From Amoeboradix gromovi (lineage: Eukaryota > Sanchytriomycota > Sanchytriomycetes > Sanchytriales > Sanchytriaceae): a stretch of 12,088 nt of DNA. Below are positions 6,493 to 12,088 of this stretch, one piece after another. The notes under the pieces are model-generated. The model worked only from the letters and a program-made list of their open reading frames with translations. It did no database searches and was not told the DNA's origin. The stretch's first letter is position 1. Each line of letters opens with the position of its first letter. Location: the NCBI GenBank assembly GCA_018985225.1, contig JADGIF010000273.1:1-12088 (forward strand), written 5' to 3'. Made by a program: the position numbers and the translations under genes.

Positions 6493-8865
6493 TTATTTTC
6501 TGGTACAGAATCTACCATAATCACTTGGAGTATATCCATAATCATCTCCAAAAGTCAAATGCCATGCTTTTTCCATGATTCCCAAATCGTTCCATTTAAC
6601 TGCCTTTTCTAGTACTTTATGACGCTGAATCTCTATGCTACACTTTTCTGGATGTATTTTAACATCATTCACATTGTCATCCTTGGGATTCTTTGTTGTC
6701 TGATTAGTATACACATTACAAGCCCAGATTAATTTCTGTTCCAATTCATTCAACCAGAATACCCCTTGGCTCAAAAATACATCCCACCCATTTTTCTGTA
6801 GATGCTCGATTAATTCTTCATATTCAGTACCTTTAAACTTGTTATAGTAGCCATAAAAACTGGAATAATGATATCTTGGTAAGTATATCTCACAAGTGGT
6901 AGATTCTTTTATTTTGCACGTGGTTAGATACGCTGGTGTCTGTAAGGTTTTACCAATTTCTTTTATATCCGGCATAAAGTGATAACTAAAATAGTGCGTT
7001 TTGTAGTTGAATCTTATGTGTAATGGGGTTCCAGGTGTACAATACGCATAAGGTCTAATCATAGATTGTAAGCATCTCCCATCTTTATTTAACTTCATGA
7101 ACAACTCGTTAAAATCAAATTTTTCACCTTTTCTATGCATTCCTAGAAGTGCAAGGCATTCAGATTTATTTATTATTGGCGGGTTCATTTTAGTTGCAAA
7201 TATGCTCAAATTCTCATCGTTCCACTGATCATCAGTGTGCCAGGTATTGTTTGGGTTATAGTGCCATAGTGTAAAATGCATTAAATTCTTTTCAAATGCT
7301 CTAAAGTAGCAATCATATGCAAAGTTGTTCAAGCTTTCGTCACTGCTTATCATCATCCACTTGTCATGTATATCAAATGCTAGTCCCGTCTCGCCCAACA
7401 AGCATGGCACATTCACTGGTGTGTCATCCTTGATTTGTTTCACTTGATCTGTGAAACACTGCCTTATTCCATTTGTGCCCATGAATAAGCAGTTCATTAT
7501 ATGGCCGTCTCCTCTCAGGTACTTTATAGCATTTATTTGAACCAAGGGAAAGGATTTGGTCATTAAAGTTATGCCATCATACCAATGCGGCGCTAAGCAA
7601 AGAGGATGAATAGATTTACTAATCGACTGGGGTGGAGCCTTAAGTACTGGCGGTTCTAAAAAGCATATCAGGCCCGGTATTTCCCTTCTAAATAAGGAGC
7701 ATTCTAACTCTACAAATCTCATCCAATAGGTATCAAAGTCAACTTTGCTACCATTGTAGTTTACAAAGTAGTCATTAACATAATCCAGGTCGTTGTATAC
7801 CTTGTGGTGCTTCCATATACAGCCAGACCATGACATAGATAGTTTATTGTTTGATTCTAGATGGTTGTAATTGAATTTAACAAATCTACTTCTTATGTCT
7901 GAGTGTTCTATAGGTTTAATTAGGTTACTGGGATGTACAGGATTTTCTAGCCATACCGATTTACCATCCGGATCAATTGTTGCTGAAGAAGGAACGTTGA
8001 ACAATCCAAAAGATGAATAATAAGTCACACTCTGTTTGATTCCATTTCCCAGCTTCATACCTTGTATTATAGTAGGTGAGTTATGCTTATGAACTTGTAC
8101 TGCAGTCGCAATTTGGTTTAATTTACAGCCAATAAATCCTTCGCTTGGCTCATTAAAGCTATCGAAACCAATAACACAATCTAATTTTGAGAGCTTAATG
8201 CGATAGAACAAGTAACCAAAGGCATTAAGAAAAGACTCTACAAGAAATTCATGAACAGTCTGAGAATATTTATGAAAGTTGATCACACAGTTTGGGGCAA
8301 AAGTATTACCCGCAAAGAACAGAGTAAACATGGTTGCGCATGCTAATTTATTATAGTTGGAAGGCCATATCATCTTAGGAAGAGGAGTGTGATAATTAGA
8401 AAGCCAATCCTCATGAGTGAGTGCTGCGCCACAGGCATAAAAATTGTCAGGATTGAAACCTACTACTTGCAGTGTCCAATAAGGAGCACCCGAACCACCA
8501 GTAAATCTAGACCATGTATCCTGATGTGGATCAATAAAGAATTTGAATTTAAAAAGACTTCCAATCTCTAGAATTTTTACAAGATAATCAATGAATTTAT
8601 CATCATAATTGGTTGGGCCTTGATGTTCTAAAGCTTCCCAAGTAACACAGTATCTAATTATGTTAAATCCCCATGATTTCAAACGAGCAAAATGAACATG
8701 GGCTTCATCGATTGGAAATGGTCGATTAGTGAAGGATATATCATGTGTGTGTGTTTCTTTGGATGTTGTGTTGGTGGGATTTTTTATATTTCCACTAAGG
8801 TTAACACCTCTTAACGTTAGTGTGCGATTTAATTCATCAACAAATTGATTATTTAAAACCTTCAT
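6493..8865 (-). CDS. EGH1: GH5_12 steryl-beta-glucosidase / glucosylceramidase
   Basis: This 790-residue protein belongs to the fungal endoglycoceramidase-related GH5 subfamily 12. Known members split glucose from ergosteryl glucoside (S. cerevisiae Egh1/YIR007W, Cryptococcus EGCrP2) or from glucosylceramide (EGCrP1). The barrel starts at once: TLRGVNLSG (16-24), WGFNIIRY (65-72) and DPHQDTWSRFTGGSGAPYW (112-130). The likely acid/base is Glu239 in FNEPSEG and the likely nucleophile is Glu491 in LLGETG. The closing strand is ALWHY-like (LWHYNP, 533-538). A C-terminal beta-sandwich-like domain follows from about residue 610. There is no signal peptide, in line with the cytosolic or vacuolar relatives. 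The length is close to the yeast homologue. It starts 48 bases after the stop of the GT32 gene on the same strand. Sterol against ceramide specificity cannot be told from the sequence; the symbol is by closest known function. Confidence 0.9.
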   Translation of the reverse strand: MKVLNNQFVDELNRTLTLRGVNLSGNIKNPTNTTSKETHTHDISFTNRPFPIDEAHVHFARLKSWGFNIIRYCVTWEALEHQGPTNYDDKFIDYLVKILEIGSLFKFKFFIDPHQDTWSRFTGGSGAPYWTLQVVGFNPDNFYACGAALTHEDWLSNYHTPLPKMIWPSNYNKLACATMFTLFFAGNTFAPNCVINFHKYSQTVHEFLVESFLNAFGYLFYRIKLSKLDCVIGFDSFNEPSEGFIGCKLNQIATAVQVHKHNSPTIIQGMKLGNGIKQSVTYYSSFGLFNVPSSATIDPDGKSVWLENPVHPSNLIKPIEHSDIRSRFVKFNYNHLESNNKLSMSWSGCIWKHHKVYNDLDYVNDYFVNYNGSKVDFDTYWMRFVELECSLFRREIPGLICFLEPPVLKAPPQSISKSIHPLCLAPHWYDGITLMTKSFPLVQINAIKYLRGDGHIMNCLFMGTNGIRQCFTDQVKQIKDDTPVNVPCLLGETGLAFDIHDKWMMISSDESLNNFAYDCYFRAFEKNLMHFTLWHYNPNNTWHTDDQWNDENLSIFATKMNPPIINKSECLALLGMHRKGEKFDFNELFMKLNKDGRCLQSMIRPYAYCTPGTPLHIRFNYKTHYFSYHFMPDIKEIGKTLQTPAYLTTCKIKESTTCEIYLPRYHYSSFYGYYNKFKGTEYEELIEHLQKNGWDVFLSQGVFWLNELEQKLIWACNVYTNQTTKNPKDDNVNDVKIHPEKCSIEIQRHKVLEKAVKWNDLGIMEKAWHLTFGDDYGYTPSDYGRFCTRK

Positions 8866-8913
8866 ACACCAAGTGTTTCAAAAACAATATGAAAACGAGT
8901 TTTATTAACTTCA

Positions 8914-10068
8914 TTACCATGAATGGGTCCAGTAGGTTATCATAAAAGCATCTGGAAACAGCTTTTTGCATTGCTTAGCATCCAAATACTGACCAAAAGC
9001 GGCTACACAATTTGTTGGAGGTCGATGCCAATCTACACCATACAAAATACCAGGTTTGGCAACATAAAAATCATCTTTGTACTGCTCGTATTTAGAGAAC
9101 AGTCTATAAGAATCTCTCAAGATGATAGGGCCAGTCATAGCCTCAGGTCCGTCATTCTGGTGCATTAAAAATGCAATTCGATTTATTAAGAATAACCAGA
9201 AAGGGTGACCTTTTCTAGAACCCAAAATTGCATTAGGAATATTGTGAATGAAGTTGTAATCATCACCCAGTACACCGAGTACTACGACCTTATCTGTTAT
9301 CAAATCATCCGAATTCTTTAAACACTCGACATCTAAATCGGCATAAATGCCGCCAAAGTGATGCAAATAAACATATCTAGAGAAATCGGCTCTTTGAATA
9401 TTATTCTTTAGCCTATCATACGTATATAACAACCAAGGATATTCTTCAGAAATTAATTGTCTGTTGTCATCATCAGTCCACAATAAGTAGTCCCATTTTT
9501 TATGAGTATCTATACAACTATTTTCCCATTCCACATATTTGTCAGGTACTTTTGTATTTTTCCAAGACTGATGAAAAATTGGTGGAATAGACGTTTCTGA
9601 GTAACTGCTAACTTTTTCATATGTAACGGATTCCGATTCCCATGAATACGCCGTCTTTTTCGGCGGGTTGAAGGCGTTCAAATCCAGTTCATATCCACTG
9701 TCCCAATGACATTCATGGTTTTGACAATTTCCAGATTTTGATTTACATTCTGCATCATCACATTTTTTATCATCTCTCTTGTCTAGAGGCTCTTTCAAGC
9801 ACTCTAATTGTGTCACTACCACAGTCTTTGTGACTGTCTTATGGTTTATGGCACTCTCTGATCTATTACAATTAACTCTAAAAAAAGTATTATCAGGTTT
9901 ATTTATCCTTTGATATTCTGTTGAATATTGATCTAATATGATCAACATCCACAGCAACACTCCAATAAAAATACTGTAGCTCATATTTTTTTTATGGAGA
10001 TGTTTCACAGTTTTAATGATGACTGACCTACATCCGAAAGAGTAATAGCAGAACAATTTATTTAGCAT
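8914..10068 (-). CDS. GT32 glycosyltransferase, type II membrane protein (Och1/Sur1-like)
   Basis: The first in-frame ATG (10068) gives 384 residues; a second candidate, Met29 (base 9984), sits right before the membrane segment and would give 356. The membrane anchor (SYSIFIGVLLWMLIIL, about 30-45) precedes a stem of about 115 residues and a catalytic domain. That domain begins IPPIFHQSWK, a GT32 hallmark, and continues with LLWTDDDNR, IQRADFSRY and GGIYADLDVEC, where DLD (residues 245-247) is the metal/nucleotide-sugar DxD. It ends YWTHSW, as in filamentous-fungus GT32 proteins. The family includes the alpha-1,6-mannosyltransferase Och1 and the inositol-phosphorylceramide mannosyltransferases Sur1/Csh1; this one looks nearer the broader filamentous group of unknown acceptor. 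Golgi location is inferred. The stem contains four cysteines in 18 residues (103, 108, 115, 120), which is unusual. The ATG at 10068 lies only 5 bases after the MFAP1 stop. Confidence 0.85.
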   Translation of the reverse strand: MLNKLFCYYSFGCRSVIIKTVKHLHKKNMSYSIFIGVLLWMLIILDQYSTEYQRINKPDNTFFRVNCNRSESAINHKTVTKTVVVTQLECLKEPLDKRDDKKCDDAECKSKSGNCQNHECHWDSGYELDLNAFNPPKKTAYSWESESVTYEKVSSYSETSIPPIFHQSWKNTKVPDKYVEWENSCIDTHKKWDYLLWTDDDNRQLISEEYPWLLYTYDRLKNNIQRADFSRYVYLHHFGGIYADLDVECLKNSDDLITDKVVVLGVLGDDYNFIHNIPNAILGSRKGHPFWLFLINRIAFLMHQNDGPEAMTGPIILRDSYRLFSKYEQYKDDFYVAKPGILYGVDWHRPPTNCVAAFGQYLDAKQCKKLFPDAFMITYWTHSW

Positions 10069-10073
10069 TACGA

Positions 10074-11126
10074 TCAAAGCTTTTGCTTTTTCACTATCAT
10101 AGAATAAACAGCTTCATCTCCCCATGCTTCCTTGTCTTTAAGAGTGTCTTCGTTGCTTAAATGAGTCCATTTAGATTTGCCCCTCTTTCCGAAGTTCTTG
10201 ACTTTTAATATATCAGGAAGATCACTCTTGTCTACAGCATCATCGCCAGTAGCAACATCATAATCTCTGTTTAAAATTGCAGCATCGGAATCCTGATAAA
10301 ACGCACCCTTGTGGTAATACTTTTGTAAAAACGTGTATTTGGTTTTGCTTTCTAACTGTTCTTGCTGTTGCTTAATCTTTTGAGCGTGCAATTCGTTTCT
10401 CTCACTTTCCGGTAAAGACCTGAACTGGTCTACTTCCTGAATTAACAACTCGTAGGCCATGCTCTCTTGCTTGTTCCTTATTAATCTAGACAATTCTCTT
10501 ATTTTCCACTTATCATATTCTTCTGGATTTTCGTCATCTTGATCGTCTATTGCTAGGATTTGGTATTTATCAGAGGAAAATGAATTCATTTTAGAACTTT
10601 TTTCAACTTTGTTATGGTGCACAATATATTCAAAATCATCTTCGATCAATTCACTTTTATTTGCTACAATAGGCACTGAGGGCTCGGCAACAGATTGTTG
10701 TCTTTCTTCTTTTGGAATAAATTCTAGCGAGGGAGCATCGACCTCTGACTCGCTAGAAGATTCAGAGGTGCATTCCTCCGTACTAGTGGATGTTCCACAT
10801 GTGCTTAATTTTATAGGTGGGTTAACTCTTCTACTAGCCGCGGGTAACCATCTTGTGGTAATGTCGTTTTGAGATTTAGAGCCAGGAGTTGTAAAGATTT
10901 GCTTATCTTGCTTCTCTAAAACACTAGGTATATTTTGGACCTCGGGAAGGTTGCTTTTGTATCCAGACAGTAGAGATACTGGTTCAGACTTATGTTTCGA
11001 GAACACTGGTTTCTTTAAGGTTAAAGGGGCCGCAATTGCATGGTTCTTTGGTTCTTTGTATTTATGAAGCTCAATTTCATTTTCTTCTTCACTTTCAGAG
11101 GCAAAATCATATTGATGCCGTTTCAT
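10074..11126 (-). CDS. MFAP1: MFAP1-family spliceosomal B-complex protein
   Basis: MFAP1 (related to yeast Spp381) joins the pre-catalytic B complex with Prp38 and Snu23 and is needed for activation of the spliceosome. The 350-residue product starts MKRHQYDFASESEEENE; a longer frame to 11249 would run into the preceding gene, so Met at 11126 is preferred. The N-terminal half is acidic, serine-rich and poorly conserved, with an FIPKEER motif (136-142). The family domain is clear: EEYDKWKIRELSRL (202-215), KYTFLQKYYHKGAF (263-276), VKNFGKRGKSKWTHL (309-323) and AWGDEA (334-339), all in the same order and spacing as in animal MFAP1. Human MFAP1 is longer (about 440). It lies 88 bases after the Fis1 stop and 5 bases before the next gene's ATG, all on the minus strand. 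Its presence fits a genome that still splices introns. Confidence 0.92.
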   Translation of the reverse strand: MKRHQYDFASESEEENEIELHKYKEPKNHAIAAPLTLKKPVFSKHKSEPVSLLSGYKSNLPEVQNIPSVLEKQDKQIFTTPGSKSQNDITTRWLPAASRRVNPPIKLSTCGTSTSTEECTSESSSESEVDAPSLEFIPKEERQQSVAEPSVPIVANKSELIEDDFEYIVHHNKVEKSSKMNSFSSDKYQILAIDDQDDENPEEYDKWKIRELSRLIRNKQESMAYELLIQEVDQFRSLPESERNELHAQKIKQQQEQLESKTKYTFLQKYYHKGAFYQDSDAAILNRDYDVATGDDAVDKSDLPDILKVKNFGKRGKSKWTHLSNEDTLKDKEAWGDEAVYSMIVKKQKL

Positions 11127-11214
11127 CCAAAAATTGTTTCGATTGGAGGCGTTTATAGGACTAGAAAAACTAGACAAAAAAATAATAAATTTATTTGAAG
11201 CTTTATAAGCTCTT

Positions 11215-11652
11215 CTACTTCTTTGACAAAATGGCTGATAAAATCCCAATTCCAGCTATCGCTATACCACCGATAATTCCAAGTCCAATTAATCCATCTT
11301 TTTCCATAGATTCATCTATAACGTGCAGTAAATCTTGAACATAGGGATAGTCTGAATCAAGCATTCTCAGCTGATTTAAATATTTCTTGGCTTCATGATA
11401 CTTCCTACATCTAAAATACGCACATGCCATCCAGAAAAGAGCTTGGTGGCGACATTCAGGCTGATTTAGAAGTGAGTTTAGAAGCGGAATCGCCTGACTA
11501 GGAGTAGTTTGAACCAGATGCATGGAATATTGTAAAGTGGTGTTAGGCGTAGGATATGGCGACTCTTCTAGGTATCTGGACCTGGTTTTTTTCAAGTCCT
11601 CCGCCGTTGGTTTTCCAAAAGTTCTTAAAACGAAATCTGACTGTTCTGACAT
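11215..11652 (-). CDS. FIS1: Fis1, mitochondrial/peroxisomal fission adaptor
   Basis: Fis1 is a tail-anchored outer-membrane protein that recruits the dynamin Dnm1, through adaptors, to divide mitochondria and peroxisomes. The ATG at 11652 gives 145 residues, close to the family norm of about 150; a longer frame begins only with TTG. An N-terminal arm (about 1-17) precedes a helical TPR-like bundle. Conserved features are the family position of QYSMHLVQT (41-49), CRHQALFWMACAYFRCRKYHEAKKYL (67-92) with the TPR-type Ala/Tyr pattern, and the EKDGLIGLG lead-in to the anchor (117-125). The C-terminal membrane segment (about 121-142) is glycine- and isoleucine-rich and ends in SKK, a typical basic tail. 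It is first in the minus-strand run of four genes. Upstream of its start lies the decayed gene trace and repeat copy B, so its promoter appears to be built in that material. Confidence 0.92.
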   Translation of the reverse strand: MSEQSDFVLRTFGKPTAEDLKKTRSRYLEESPYPTPNTTLQYSMHLVQTTPSQAIPLLNSLLNQPECRHQALFWMACAYFRCRKYHEAKKYLNQLRMLDSDYPYVQDLLHVIDESMEKDGLIGLGIIGGIAIAGIGILSAILSKK

Positions 11653-11671
11653 GCGTTTTAAAAGTTCTCCC

Positions 11672-11761
11672 CAGCAAATCAAGTTTGCAGATTTAAGTCA
11701 GCTGTCATCCCAGGTAGACAGAAAAAAGTCAAGAGAAATTATACCGCACTTGCTGCAATAG
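11672..11761 (+). pseudogene. C-terminal remnant of a second 506-1534-family copy
   Basis: The plus frame ending at TAG 11759-11761 reads QIKFADLSQLSSQVDRKKS..., and the end of the 506-1534 product reads MIKAAFAYWTYGHPDRAAA.... The IK and DR pairs are exactly 11 residues apart in both, and both stop 9-13 residues later. On its own this is weak: only about 19 of 44 bases agree without gaps. What supports it is position, because the clearly matching repeat copy B follows 14 bases after the stop, as copy A follows the intact gene. The remnant sits between the Fis1 start codon and copy B, pointing away from Fis1. The same frame continues upstream to an ATG at 11522, but that part lies over the Fis1 coding strand and is taken as a shadow. 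Confidence 0.4.
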
Positions 11762-12043
11762 TAGTAAATTACGGATACAGCTCGATTGTTTTCTTGAATA
11801 TATCATTTATCGCGAATTTGTATGCATTTTTGTATAATTTCAAGACTTTTCCAATAGCTTAAACACTCGATGTTCCTCCTTTTCACTAATGGTAAATGGA
11901 ACAAATAGATGTAATCCTGAATATGTCAATTCTAAAGAAATAACTAACAGGTACAGCATACAAAGACATATGATCTGATATACTTACCCTCGCTTAATAC
12001 TAGTCAAAAGATAAGTAGCTTGTCGAGCAAGGTCGCAAGAAAT
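11762..12043. other. Non-coding stretch holding repeat copy B
   Basis: No gene is evident. It carries repeat copy B and then about 80 bases leading to a possible start at 12044. The bases 11948-12043 are open in the frame of that start, directly after a branch-point-plus-AG-like CTAACAG, so this part could be an exon of the next gene rather than a leader. Confidence 0.5.
11776..11961 (+). repeat. Dispersed element, copy B (186 bp)
   Basis: This is the partner of copy A (1556-1704) in the same orientation, with the same ends (TACAGCTC and CAGCATAC). It has two extra segments: about 13 bases near 11831-11843 and about 26 near 11899-11930. The 54-base and 31-base blocks match copy A at 80% and 87%. 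It contains AATAACTAACAG at 11939-11950. It lies upstream of Fis1 on the opposite strand and downstream of the decayed family remnant. Confidence 0.75.
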
Positions 12044-12088
12044 ATGGCCACAATGTCCCATTACACATTCAAGGAACGCTTGAAGTTC
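12044..12088 (+). CDS. Possible 5' end of a gene running off the right edge
   Basis: An ATG at 12044 opens a frame of 15 codons (MATMSHYTFKERLKF) to the end of the window; a second ATG is at 12053. The same frame is open back to 11948. It is too short to recognise or to be certain it is coding. Confidence 0.3.
   Translation, partial: MATMSHYTFKERLKF

Noticed and set aside
10609-10872. 87-codon plus-strand frame opposite MFAP1
   Set aside because: Antisense to the serine/acidic-rich part of a clearly identified gene; its serine-rich composition follows from the codons on the other strand.
11127-11249. Longer N-terminus for MFAP1 starting at 11249
   Set aside because: It would overlap the end of Fis1 on the same strand, is unlike the family's acidic N-terminus, and the ATG at 11126 gives a family-like start.

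Overview
This window looks like nuclear DNA from a fungus, most likely an ascomycetous yeast or yeast-like lineage with a compact, AT-rich genome. The conserved proteins point that way: peroxin Pex13, the SEA/GATOR2 subunit Sea4/Mios, a fungal GH5_12 steryl-glucosidase/glucosylceramidase, a GT32 sugar transferase of filamentous-fungus type, the spliceosomal B-complex protein MFAP1 and the mitochondrial fission adaptor Fis1. Genes are almost intronless and tightly packed. The one well-supported intron has its TACTAAT branch motif almost against the 3' AG, a spacing known from Yarrowia-type (Dipodascales) yeasts; placement in that group is inference only. A CTG codon falls at a family-conserved leucine in the Mios zinc domain, which fits standard decoding.

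Left part (1-2200): the 3' end of an unrecognised gene enters from the left (ends 203). Then comes an intact unrecognised gene of 342 codons (506-1534), a non-coding stretch holding repeat copy A, and a decayed relative of the 506-1534 gene (1827-2030 or slightly further). A second trace of the same family, followed by repeat copy B, lies at the right end (about 11672-11961). The family and its conserved downstream element are the main unexplained part of the window.

Middle (2202-6466): Pex13 on the plus strand, with a C-terminal segment that looks like an SH3 domain stripped of its aromatic ligand-binding residues. Next is a minus-strand, low-complexity protein carrying two dynein-light-chain-type TQT/VQT motifs. 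It is divergently paired, across an inverted CCAAT pair, with Sea4/Mios. The Sea4/Mios reading frame stops inside its zinc domain unless a 19-nt GT-AG intron (6332-6350) is removed; removal restores the expected histidine/cysteine-rich end exactly.

Right part (6493-11652): four minus-strand genes in tandem, in transcription order Fis1, MFAP1, GT32 transferase, GH5_12 hydrolase, with gaps of 88, about 5 and 48 nt. The last two are plausible glycolipid enzymes. The GH5_12 gene converges on Sea4/Mios with only 26 nt between stop codons.

The strongest observations are the 19-nt intron, the repeat element that is better conserved than the coding remnant next to it, and the degenerate Pex13 SH3 domain.
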